The notes beneath the pieces are model-generated. The model was not told the origin of the DNA. It worked only from the letters and a program-made list of their open reading frames with translations, and did no database searches. From positions 1 through 27,238 of IMG/VR virus record IMGVR_UViG_3300046792_000064: a stretch of DNA of 27,238 bases; one strand, 5' to 3'. This document shows positions 8,278-14,683 of this stretch, piece after piece (the stretch's first letter is position 1; each line of letters starts with the position of its first letter). Source of the stretch: a virus. A program made the translations under genes and the position numbers.

Positions 8278-8621
8278 TACTCACTCTCTCCATCCTCGGC
8301 CGGTTCCGGCTCGACATTGACGACCGGCGTTGCCGGCGTGACGGGCGGGGGAGCCGGGGCATCCTCATGGATGGCCTTGACTTCCTCGTAGTACGGCGGA
8401 CGCACTACGGTGCCGTCCTTGTCCCAGCCCAGCCGCTCCACTGTGGACACCGGCACCGGGTATCCCTGTGGGAACGCGAGAGTTCCACCGGGAGTATGGA
8501 TGTTGTCGGCCGCGATCCACTGCTGATACTCCCAGAGCTGTTCGCGGTTGTATCGCTCCAGAGCCTCGGGCGTGTCGTGACCCCGGACTGCGCCCTGCGC
8601 GGGAAGCTGCGGCTGCACCAC
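8277..8621 (-). CDS. Hypothetical protein with proline/acidic C-terminal tail
   Basis: A 114-residue protein started at GTG with GAGGAG six bases upstream; a second GTG follows directly. I do not recognise a family. Residues 15-45 look helical (E-A-L-E-R-Y-N-R-E-Q-L-W-E-Y-Q-Q-W-I), then comes P-V-P-V-S-T-V-E-R-L-G-W, and the last 30 residues are Pro, Ala and Glu, probably disordered. The helix resembles short host-type segments that bind a partner by one face. It is co-transcribed with, and overlaps, the major tail gene, so a structural or tail-assembly role is possible but not shown. Confidence 0.75.
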   Translation of the reverse strand: MVQPQLPAQGAVRGHDTPEALERYNREQLWEYQQWIAADNIHTPGGTLAFPQGYPVPVSTVERLGWDKDGTVVRPPYYEEVKAIHEDAPAPPPVTPATPVVNVEPEPAEDGESE

Positions 8622-8644
8622 TTCGATCTCCTCAGATATCGAGA

Positions 8645-9028
8645 TTAGTTGACGATTACAGCGTAGACCTTGACGTTGGTGTTCGCTGAAGGCGTCAGCT
8701 TCGCGAAGCCAGCGTTGCCGCCGCCCTGATCGAAGCGACGATATCCGTCGACATCGAGGCAGACGATGACCACGCCGGTCGCCGGGCAGGTGATGGTGAG
8801 GTCCTGGTCGGTGCCGTAGCTCGACAGGAGGATGGAGTCCACGGTGAACGTACAGCTCGTGCCGGCCGTGGTGATGATGATGAGCGTGCCGGTGCCGAGA
8901 TTGATCGGGTACAGGTCACCGGTGCCGGTCGTCGGAGTCGCGCCGGTCGCGGTGATGTCCTGCCCGGCGGTGGAACCGGTCGTGTTCGCCCCAACGTTCG
9001 CGGCGATCGTCGCGGTGAGCGTAGCCAT
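8645..9028 (-). CDS. Small beta-rich structural protein, S-A-N-T-N family member 1
   Basis: A 127-residue protein, almost all Gly, Thr, Ala, Val and Ile, with a GGAGG ribosome site. It is a beta-sandwich type sequence without catalytic motifs. The end reads P-S-A-N-T-N-V-K-V-Y-A-V-I-V-N; the same S-A-N-T-N near the C-terminus occurs in the proteins at 14218-14595 and 25945-26358, which share a similar strand order. Composition and place between head-joining and tail genes suggest a capsid- or tail-surface decoration protein. This is inferred from composition and context. Confidence 0.75.
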   Translation of the reverse strand: MATLTATIAANVGANTTGSTAGQDITATGATPTTGTGDLYPINLGTGTLIIITTAGTSCTFTVDSILLSSYGTDQDLTITCPATGVVIVCLDVDGYRRFDQGGGNAGFAKLTPSANTNVKVYAVIVN

Positions 9029-9064
9029 CGGTGAACCTCCAGGGGTTTCAACGTGTCAATACAA

Positions 9065-9358
9065 CTATGCCACAGTCGTATGGTATCCGCAGGCAGCGTA
9101 TCCAGCAGTGTCCACCCATGAGTCGACGTGGGTCGGGTTGTGGCGTAGCCGAGCCATCTTCATCAAGATCATCATGGCTGCCACGTCGTGGGACTTGATC
9201 GGTTTGCCGTCCTTGGATACGCCGTAGGCATTCCAGAGATCGGCAATTTCACGGAAGTTGTTCTCCGGCTGGCCGTAGGCACTGGCCCGATCCTTCGTGA
9301 CGTGAGACTTCGCCGTGTCGAGTACGTGGACTCGCGGGTCGCTGTCGGTATCTCCCAT
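9065..9358 (-). CDS. DUF6378-like protein
   Basis: A 97-residue protein that matches the DUF6378 pattern seen in many phages as I remember it: a helix with K-D-R-A-S-A-Y-G-Q-P-E-N-N-F, then I-A-D-L-W-N-A-Y, S-H-D-V-A-A-M-M-I-L-M-K-M-A-R-L-R-H-N-P, and H-V-D-S-W-V-D-T-A-G-Y-A-A. The helical core with E, N, D and the D-S-W-V-D motif recalls all-alpha NTP pyrophosphohydrolases of the MazG type, but no enzyme activity is established. It is out of place: a non-structural protein inside the head-tail joining genes, in the same orientation and operon. The ribosome site is weak. Confidence 0.85.
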   Translation of the reverse strand: MGDTDSDPRVHVLDTAKSHVTKDRASAYGQPENNFREIADLWNAYGVSKDGKPIKSHDVAAMMILMKMARLRHNPTHVDSWVDTAGYAACGYHTTVA

Positions 9359-9367
9359 GACCGCAGC

Positions 9368-9661
9368 CTATATCTCGAACGCGGGGACGAGGAAGCTATG
9401 CGGGCGCATATAGCGAGTTCCCTTTTCCTGGAAATACATGTAGTAGCGCTCGCGCGTCCAGCTCACGTCATCCTCCCAGCCGGTGTCGGTGAGCACGGGC
9501 TCGCTGTGGATCGATGCGGCGCCGAGGCCGGTTCGTTTGGGCGCAAGCTGTTGCGCCAGTGCGATATGCGGGGCCACGGCATCGAGCAACACCTGTCGCA
9601 TTTCAGGGCTACGCATCAATTCCTGAAACCCTGACTGGTTGAACTGGAAGTCGTCGGCCAT
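9368..9661 (-). CDS. HK97 gp10-like head-tail/tail-completion protein
   Basis: A 97-residue protein with the HK97-gp10 pattern: an N-terminal helix (S-G-F-Q-E-L-M-R-S), a second helix with Q-Q-L-A-P-K-R-T-G-L-G-A-A-S-I, and the C-terminal Y-Y-M-Y-F-Q-E-K-G-T-R-Y-M-R-P-H-S-F-L-V-P-A-F. The A-P-K-R-T-G and E-x-G-T-x-x-M-x-P-x-x-F elements are diagnostic of the family, which acts in the head-tail connection of lambdoid-type siphophages. It has a GGAG ribosome site. In this genome it follows the terminator-like gene rather than preceding it, a small change from the usual order. Confidence 0.88.
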   Translation of the reverse strand: MADDFQFNQSGFQELMRSPEMRQVLLDAVAPHIALAQQLAPKRTGLGAASIHSEPVLTDTGWEDDVSWTRERYYMYFQEKGTRYMRPHSFLVPAFEI

Positions 9662-9669
9662 CGAAACTC

Positions 9670-10110
9670 CTAGTAGCTGTGGTACACGTTGGCGAGGATT
9701 TCCATCGTCATGATGCTTATGGATTCGTCGTCGGTGTATGCGTGGTCGGTCAATCCTCGGGTGACGCCGAGATACGTTGCGGTGCCGAGGGATGGGTTAG
9801 CCTTCATGATCGACCGGATATCCTGAGCGATCGATTGCATGATGCCGTCCGTGGTGGCCATGTCCTTCTCGGAGTCTCGACCAACCACCTTGATGTAGAT
9901 AGTGACGAATGCCTGTTCCTGAATCAGGACGCCGGTCTCGGCTGTGGCGTCGTTGTCGGTGAACCTCGTCGCTCCGCCGTAGATGCACATTCCGTGAGTC
10001 AGTGCCGGCGGGCTGAAGTAGCCGAGATCGATGTTCGCGAGGTTGCCGATCTGCTGCTCGAATGCGAACCGATCGAACAGCGATTTCTTGACATCGATCA
10101 CTACGGTCAT
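9670..10110 (-). CDS. Probable tail terminator protein
   Basis: A 146-residue protein with a TAGGAGAGA ribosome site. It has an alpha/beta arrangement: a helix F-D-R-F-A-F-E-Q-Q-I, a strand G-V-L-I-Q-E-Q-A-F-V-T-I-Y-I-K-V-V-G, a long helix with I-M-Q-S-I-A-Q-D-I-R-S-I-M, and a final strand S-I-M-T-M-E-I-L-A-N-V. This mixed order with a central long strand is typical of gpU-like tail terminators, which cap the tube and join it to the head. Size and location next to the gp10-like gene agree. No sequence motif makes the call certain. Confidence 0.7.
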   Translation of the reverse strand: MTVVIDVKKSLFDRFAFEQQIGNLANIDLGYFSPPALTHGMCIYGGATRFTDNDATAETGVLIQEQAFVTIYIKVVGRDSEKDMATTDGIMQSIAQDIRSIMKANPSLGTATYLGVTRGLTDHAYTDDESISIMTMEILANVYHSY

Positions 10111-10118
10111 CGTCTCTC

Positions 10119-11819
10119 CTAGCTCGGGTTACCGCTTGTCTGTGTGGTGCCGCCCGCCCCGCCCAGTCCAACGCTGCCGCCCTCGGGATCGGCAGCCTGA
10201 TACGAACTACCCCCGGGGTTGCCTGAGCGCGCAGAGCTGCCCTCAGGGTCTCCGAAGTTAATCGTCGATCCGTCGATGGCGACCGGGATAACGGTGATCA
10301 CCCCGGCAACACTGCCGGTGGCTGACAGCATACCGACACCGTTAACTGTAACGATGGCACCCTGCGTTGCCAGATCGGCCAGGACACCCGAACCGGTCGG
10401 TGCGACATTCGCGCCCTGCAATGCGGACGGGCTCGCCAGCGCACCGGCACCGGTCAATGTGGCGATGACGCTTTCTGTCGCGACAGCACTCATCGTGCCG
10501 GCGCCGCCGAGGTTGGCTGAGCCGCCCGCGCTCGCGTTCAGTACGCCAGTACCGACCATTGTCACGATGGCGAGCTGCGTAGCCAGTGCCGTGACTGATC
10601 CAGCGCCAGCGATATTCACGATCGCGAGCTGCGTGGCCAATGCCGTGAGTGTGCCGGCACCGGTCGGGCTGGTCGGTGCCTGAAGAATGATATTTCCATT
10701 CGTCAGTACGCCGGCACCGGTCATCGAATCCGTCGCGCCCTGCGTCGCGGCGTCGGTCAGCGTTCCGGCTCCAGTGATGGTGACTGGCGCTAGTTCCCTC
10801 GCCGCGTTCGTGACGACACCAGCACCGGTAAGGCTAGTGACTGCGGTCTCTATTTGCATAGCGACGTTGCTCACTGCACCAGCACCGGCGAGGTTATCGA
10901 TCGCACCCTGCGTCGCAGCATTGCTGACCGCGCCGGCACCAGCCGGGGTTACGGGCGCTTGCTGAATTACGGCCGGCTGCGTGACTACGCCGCCACCGTT
11001 GGCAGCAACGGACGAGGCGAGTGTCGCATTAGGACCGACGACGCCAGCACCAGTAAAGCTCGCTGGATCTGATGGTGCGAGCAATGTACAGGGCGCATCC
11101 GCCAGTGCGCCAATGCCTACCATACCCACTGTGCCATTGAATGTCTGAGCGCCAGTGGCAGGAACGTCGGTTGTTAGGACCGTTGCCCTTTGCGTAAGCA
11201 GCTCACGCAAAACGATGGGTGGAAAGTGTGGCCTAGGTTGTTCTGGGTCGAGAATGGCGCCGGCTTCCCAGAATGTTATGCCGGGAGAGGAGACACCGCT
11301 GCCACCGGAATAACCAATACCGGGGATACCCGTTGCAATGGACGTGTCTACAGTATCGGCACCGACCTGCGAACCGTTATAGAACACGCGAATGGTTGAG
11401 CCGTAAATCTCCATACGAAGAAGCGCGCCCTGGACAAAGGTTGCAGCCCTGTCCCAGATATCGGTGAATACGCCAGCTACGAATCTCTGTAGCTGGATGT
11501 TATTGCCCGCCGCAGCGTTGATCGAAAGACGGTAATACGTGGTGGATGTGTTGTTACGGAGAATGAGGCAAGGACCGACGCCGCTGCCTGCCGTGCCACC
11601 CGTACAGAACATGAACCCCTGGACGTACTGGTCGGCGGGCCAGGTCGTCAGAGAAGACCCACCGCGTGCGTTGTAGTAAGAACCAGCATCGGAACCGACA
11701 GCGGTCGGCGCGGCCTGGTTGCTCAGGATTTGCATTGTGCCGACAAAGCCAGTCCATGGCGGATTAGGCAGCGGGCTTACATTTGCCTGAGTGAAGTCGT
11801 ATCTGGCGAGGTTGCCCAT
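10119..11819 (-). CDS. Large structural protein: lectin/LamG-like N-terminus plus 18-residue repeats
   Basis: A 566-residue protein with a GAGGGTG ribosome site. Residues about 1-195 look like a concanavalin/LamG jelly roll: Y-Y-R-L-S-I-N-A, I-Q-L-Q-R-F-V-A-G-V-F-T-D-I-W-D, L-L-R-M-E-I-Y-G-S-T-I-R-V-F-Y-N-G. Residues about 230-505 hold roughly 15 imperfect repeats of 16-20 residues (mostly 18) with consensus T-G-A-G-x-L-T-x-x-A-T-Q-x-A. The last 45 residues repeat (D/N)-P-(E/G)-G-(S/G)-S. Such an architecture fits a long thin fibre with a sugar-binding head. Its place among head-joining genes suggests a capsid or neck fibre, but this is inference. Confidence 0.88.
   Translation of the reverse strand: MGNLARYDFTQANVSPLPNPPWTGFVGTMQILSNQAAPTAVGSDAGSYYNARGGSSLTTWPADQYVQGFMFCTGGTAGSGVGPCLILRNNTSTTYYRLSINAAAGNNIQLQRFVAGVFTDIWDRAATFVQGALLRMEIYGSTIRVFYNGSQVGADTVDTSIATGIPGIGYSGGSGVSSPGITFWEAGAILDPEQPRPHFPPIVLRELLTQRATVLTTDVPATGAQTFNGTVGMVGIGALADAPCTLLAPSDPASFTGAGVVGPNATLASSVAANGGGVVTQPAVIQQAPVTPAGAGAVSNAATQGAIDNLAGAGAVSNVAMQIETAVTSLTGAGVVTNAARELAPVTITGAGTLTDAATQGATDSMTGAGVLTNGNIILQAPTSPTGAGTLTALATQLAIVNIAGAGSVTALATQLAIVTMVGTGVLNASAGGSANLGGAGTMSAVATESVIATLTGAGALASPSALQGANVAPTGSGVLADLATQGAIVTVNGVGMLSATGSVAGVITVIPVAIDGSTINFGDPEGSSARSGNPGGSSYQAADPEGGSVGLGGAGGTTQTSGNPS
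10290..11135 (-). repeat. About 15 tandem coding repeats, mostly 54 bp
   Basis: The segment encodes repeats beginning (T/A)-G-(A/S)-G-(V/L/T) and containing A-T-Q at the tenth to twelfth positions. On the + strand the repeat is visible as recurring gccggcaccggt / ccagcaccag blocks about 54 bp apart. Two adjacent units, around 10560-10650, are nearly identical (both with L-A-T-Q-L-A-I-V), suggesting recent duplication or slippage in that part. Boundaries are approximate. Confidence 0.85.
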
Positions 11820-11833
11820 TTAGGCACCCTCGC

Positions 11834-12412
11834 TTAGTAGCCAGTGATCAGTCGAACAGAGAGATAGTTCGTCTTCACAACGTTAGACGCGGAGCTTGTG
11901 CCCCACGCTGCGCCAACGCCAATCGCTCGGGCTGCCGAGCAGTCGAATGTAACGGTCCGCGCAGCCAACGTCGTGGGCATTGGGAGGTCAGTCATTGCAA
12001 CCGTCAACCCTGTCGTAAATTTCCCGAATCCCTGTCCGTTGATTGTCGCGGCGTTGTCGGGCTGGATTGCGCGAACCCGACCGAAATACATCAACGCCCA
12101 CGGGACGCTAGCAACGCCTGACCCCGTGGTAAAAGTTGGGGTCTGGGCAAGAATGCTTGTCGGAGCCGTTGGCGTAGTAGCAGTATTGCTTTCGCCGCCG
12201 TTGATCCAGACACCGAGAGTCAGGGTGGGAGTACCGGTCGTCGAGTATTCGCCATGCGCGATTACCTCGATATCCAGCCCGACCTCGAATGTAGCCTGGG
12301 GGATGACGAGCTGACCGCTTGGCGAGATGTTCGCAAACGTGGTGAACGTGTTAAAGCCAAGCCCATCTAGTGCATGGATCGGCTGCATAGGAGTAACGAT
12401 CTTGACGGACAT
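11834..12412 (-). CDS. Beta-rich structural protein of unknown function
   Basis: A 192-residue protein with AAGGGG five bases before its ATG. Composition is Thr/Gly/Ala/Val with strands such as F-E-V-G-L-D-I-E-V-I-A-H-G-E-Y and T-L-T-L-G-V-W-I-N-G-G, then Y-L-S-V-R-L-I-T-G-Y at the C-terminus. This is jelly-roll-like, similar in feel to head fibre and collar proteins that assemble as trimers. No motif identifies a family. It lies directly before the lectin-repeat gene and after a tail-fibre-like gene, so it probably belongs to the same surface structure. Confidence 0.75.
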   Translation of the reverse strand: MSVKIVTPMQPIHALDGLGFNTFTTFANISPSGQLVIPQATFEVGLDIEVIAHGEYSTTGTPTLTLGVWINGGESNTATTPTAPTSILAQTPTFTTGSGVASVPWALMYFGRVRAIQPDNAATINGQGFGKFTTGLTVAMTDLPMPTTLAARTVTFDCSAARAIGVGAAWGTSSASNVVKTNYLSVRLITGY

Positions 12413-12421
12413 CGCTACCCC

Positions 12422-12835
12422 TTACGTCAGGCTGATGGAAATGGAGTCCAGCGCGAACTGGAATGTGTTGCCGTTGGCCACGTTCACCGGCTGGCCATTG
12501 ATGTTGCCGAACCACGTGCGGACGCCAGCACCATCGGTGAGGTCAATGCTGACCAGGCCCCAGTTCGAGCCAGAGGAGTTCGTCCATGTCAGGATCGCGG
12601 TGTGCGGGATCGTGACTGCCGAGCCCGCCGCACTCGTGGTCGCGAATGGCGCGGTCGATGTCTGGCCACCGGTTGTGTACCCACCGCCCGAGGGAACCTC
12701 GGTGCCGGCAGCCGAAGCGGTCGATGCCGTGGTGTTGAGTCGGACCTTAAATCCGGTAGTCAGCGTGGTGAATGCGGTAGCAGAGGTGGTCGAATTGAGA
12801 ATCTTCGACACCATCGCCTGCTCAATCGCCGCCAT
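12422..12835 (-). CDS. Small tail-fibre/decoration-like protein
   Basis: A 137-residue protein. The open frame extends to 12913, but the ATG at 12835 has GGAGGG six bases upstream and leaves only a short overlap with the preceding gene, so it is the likely start. The sequence follows a pattern common in phage 'tail fibre' annotations: A-I-E-Q-A-M-V-S-K-I-L-N-S, F-K-V-R-L-N-T-T, A-G-T-E-V-P-S-G-G-G-Y, W-T-N-S-S, W-G-L-V-S-I-D-L-T-D-G-A-G, V-A-N-G-N-T-F-Q-F and a last strand S-I-S-I-S-L-T. Members are small beta-sandwich virion proteins. The exact location on the virion is not known from sequence. Confidence 0.82.
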   Translation of the reverse strand: MAAIEQAMVSKILNSTTSATAFTTLTTGFKVRLNTTASTASAAGTEVPSGGGYTTGGQTSTAPFATTSAAGSAVTIPHTAILTWTNSSGSNWGLVSIDLTDGAGVRTWFGNINGQPVNVANGNTFQFALDSISISLT

Positions 12836-13022
12836 CGGTTCCCTCCACTGGATCGCCGAACTGGGAAACCATCTCCAGCTCGATCTTGGGTCCGCACTGA
12901 ACCACGGTGCCATCCGGTTCTGTCACTACCCAGCCTACCTCAAAGGTAGATGCCTCGATGGTTGCGATGAGCCTGCCCTCGGCGTCGCGGGACAGCGTTG
13001 CTTCTGTCTGTGTGAATGCCAT
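12822..13022 (-). CDS. Small hypothetical protein
   Basis: A 66-residue protein overlapping the next gene by 14 bases. It reads as a single small beta domain (R-L-I-A-T-I-E, F-E-V-G-W-V-V-T-E-P-D-G-T-V-V) with an acidic end G-T-D-G-G-D. No family is recognised. It lies between the head connector and the fibre-like genes. The ribosome site is weak (TAGGCTG), so translation may depend on the upstream gene, whose stop is ten bases away. Confidence 0.65.
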   Translation of the reverse strand: MAFTQTEATLSRDAEGRLIATIEASTFEVGWVVTEPDGTVVQCGPKIELEMVSQFGDPVEGTDGGD

Positions 13023-13031
13023 GCCGGCAGC

Positions 13032-13901
13032 CTACGCGAAACCCGTGGAGGTTGTCGCCTCGCGCTGATAGACGGCATCCACTGTCGGGATACCGACCAG
13101 CTCACACGAGGGCGTGCTGAGCCGGTACGTGCCGCCGTCGTGGACGCTGTAGCTGATGGCCCGATAGGGCACGCTCGTGTCGGTCTGACCGATGAGGGTA
13201 CGGGCTCGGATGATGGCGACAGACGAGATGGTGGGCGGGCAGAAATCCATGCCATGCTCCAGCTCGAATATGATGTTCTGTCGACCGTACGGGAACCAGC
13301 CGCCCCACCACTGGACAACGCCCGATGCGGATAGCCAGATATTCGAGTTGGCCGAGATGTTTGGAACCGAGACCGTGACCACGCCATTCTGGATGATCGT
13401 GACAGATCGAAGTACGCGCGTATAGGCAATGGGCAGCAACAGCTCGGAATCGTTGTTGCCGTCCAGCGCGTAGCGGCCGAACTTCGGGAACAGCGCTCGC
13501 CCGAGAATGCGCTCCGCCTCGACCTCGGTCTCTAGCCTCGCCGCGATCAGGTCGGCAGTGGAGTACGACGAGACAGAGAGGGCCGGCTTGGCGTTGCGAA
13601 GTTGGGCCAGCGAGAAAATGGTGCCGCCGACAATCTCCAGGTAATCGAACGGTGCCACTGCGCCGCCGGCCAGGGTACAAGTCCAGGTAACCACGTACGT
13701 ATCGAGCGAGGTGACGGGCGCGAGCGTGAATGAGTACACGCCTGTCGTGCCATGAGTCGCGGTGCCCGTAACGATCAGCGTGCCATCGAGACGCTTCACC
13801 GTATAGGTGACGTTGCCCGTCGCATCCGTCGCTACCTCATCGACGTAGAACGTATGCGACAGGGTCGTCTGCGCATTCATCTGAATGCGTATAAGGCTCA
13901 C
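13032..13901 (-). CDS. Head-tail connector (adaptor) with N-terminal Ig-like domain
   Basis: A 289-residue protein starting at GTG with AAGG eight bases upstream. Residues about 1-92 form an Ig-like or BppU-like beta domain (Y-T-V-K-R-L-D-G-T-L, G-V-Y-S-F-T-L, Y-V-V-T-W-T-C). Residues about 93-289 have the head-tail adaptor pattern: S-L-A-Q-L-R-N, S-Y-S-T-A-D-L-I-A-A-R-L-E-T-E-V-E-A-E-R-I-L-G-R-A, then strands I-I-F-E-L-E-H-G. In HK97-type phages this ring docks under the portal. The added N-terminal domain is unusual and may reach the outer face of the neck. Confidence 0.8.
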   Translation of the reverse strand: MSLIRIQMNAQTTLSHTFYVDEVATDATGNVTYTVKRLDGTLIVTGTATHGTTGVYSFTLAPVTSLDTYVVTWTCTLAGGAVAPFDYLEIVGGTIFSLAQLRNAKPALSVSSYSTADLIAARLETEVEAERILGRALFPKFGRYALDGNNDSELLLPIAYTRVLRSVTIIQNGVVTVSVPNISANSNIWLSASGVVQWWGGWFPYGRQNIIFELEHGMDFCPPTISSVAIIRARTLIGQTDTSVPYRAISYSVHDGGTYRLSTPSCELVGIPTVDAVYQREATTSTGFA

Positions 13902-13904
13902 GGC

Positions 13905-14204
13905 TTACGCCTTCGCGGACGGGCCAGGTGCCTTGCGCTCGGCCGGGAGTTCCTTGACCACGGTGACCGGCCTCGATTCCTCGATGACGCGAACGTCCTG
14001 GTCCGGGTCCTGGTCCGGTTCGGCCGGCTCCGGGTCTCCGAGGGCATCGGCTCGCAGCGCGGCAGCTCGCGTCTTCTGGGAGACGTTCATGGCATCGAGC
14101 CGCTTGTTTGCGGCACGGACGCCATGGTCGCTGCCCAGTCGAGTCGACTCCACCAGCTCGTTGAGAGCCTGGATAACGTCGCCGCGTTCCTTCTGCTCAC
14201 TCAT
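13905..14204 (-). CDS. Hypothetical charged protein in the head module
   Basis: A 99-residue protein with a GAGAGGGA ribosome site. It has an N-terminal helix (D-V-I-Q-A-L-N-E-L-V-E-S-T-R-L), an R/K-rich helix up to residue 55, then an acidic, Pro-rich linker with D-P-D-Q-D-P-D-Q-D and a basic end. No family is recognised. Proteins of this size and composition between the capsid and connector genes sometimes attach to the shell or act in assembly, but nothing here proves it. Confidence 0.72.
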   Translation of the reverse strand: MSEQKERGDVIQALNELVESTRLGSDHGVRAANKRLDAMNVSQKTRAAALRADALGDPEPAEPDQDPDQDVRVIEESRPVTVVKELPAERKAPGPSAKA

Positions 14205-14217
14205 TTCGATCCCTCTC

Positions 14218-14595
14218 TTACACCGGGTAGATGTCGGCCGTCACGGTCTCATTCGTGTTCGCCGAATAGTTCAGGCGGAAGTACCGCCAGACGAGATCGG
14301 CAGTGATGAGACGAATGATGGAGCCGGTCGTAGTGACCACGAGCGTGGCGGCGAATGTGGTCGGGGTGGCCGGGTCGACGAGGCCGCAGTTCTGCCAGAT
14401 CACGTTATCGACGGAGATCTGTGGGGTGATGGTAACGGTAGGAGTCGATCCACCCGTGTTCTGTACGACCAGCACGGCGGGGTGGATACCGACGACCTGA
14501 CGGTCACAGACGTTGGTAGATGCACCAGCGGGGTTCACCTGAGCGTTGCTGAGGTTCACGCCCATGCCGGCGCCGAGGGTCTGGATCGCAGCCAC
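14218..14595 (-). CDS. Probable capsid decoration protein, S-A-N-T-N family member 2
   Basis: A 125-residue protein started at GTG with GGAGG five bases upstream, directly after the major capsid gene. It is beta-rich: A-V-L-V-V-Q-N, V-T-I-T-P-Q-I-S-V-D-N-V-I-W, L-V-V-T-T-T-G-S-I-I-R-L-I and Y-F-R-L-N-Y-S-A-N-T-N. Position, size and composition suit a protein that binds the outside of the head. The similar strand pattern and S-A-N-T-N end link it with the proteins at 8645-9028 and 25945-26358, with the closer similarity to the latter. Confidence 0.75.
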   Translation of the reverse strand: MAAIQTLGAGMGVNLSNAQVNPAGASTNVCDRQVVGIHPAVLVVQNTGGSTPTVTITPQISVDNVIWQNCGLVDPATPTTFAATLVVTTTGSIIRLITADLVWRYFRLNYSANTNETVTADIYPV

Positions 14596-14639
14596 GGTTC
14601 CTCCAATCGACTTATATCAGCATACAGGTATAGAGACGC

Positions 14640-14675
14640 CTGAGCGGGCAGCCGGAGTAGTGGCTGCCCGCTCAG
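14640..14675 (-). terminator. Perfect 14-bp hairpin after the major capsid gene
   Basis: The arms ctgagcgggcagcc (14640-14653) and ggctgcccgctcag (14662-14675) pair perfectly around an 8-base loop, nine bases after the capsid stop. It is the strongest hairpin in the window. There is no long T-run on the minus strand, as is usual for high-GC hosts. A partial terminator here would raise capsid transcript over the genes downstream. Confidence 0.82.
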
Positions 14676-14683
14676 GATCGCTG

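Noticed and set aside
12327-13334. 335-codon + strand frame over the fibre-like and connector genes
   Set aside because: It mirrors three minus-strand genes that have ribosome sites and recognisable folds.
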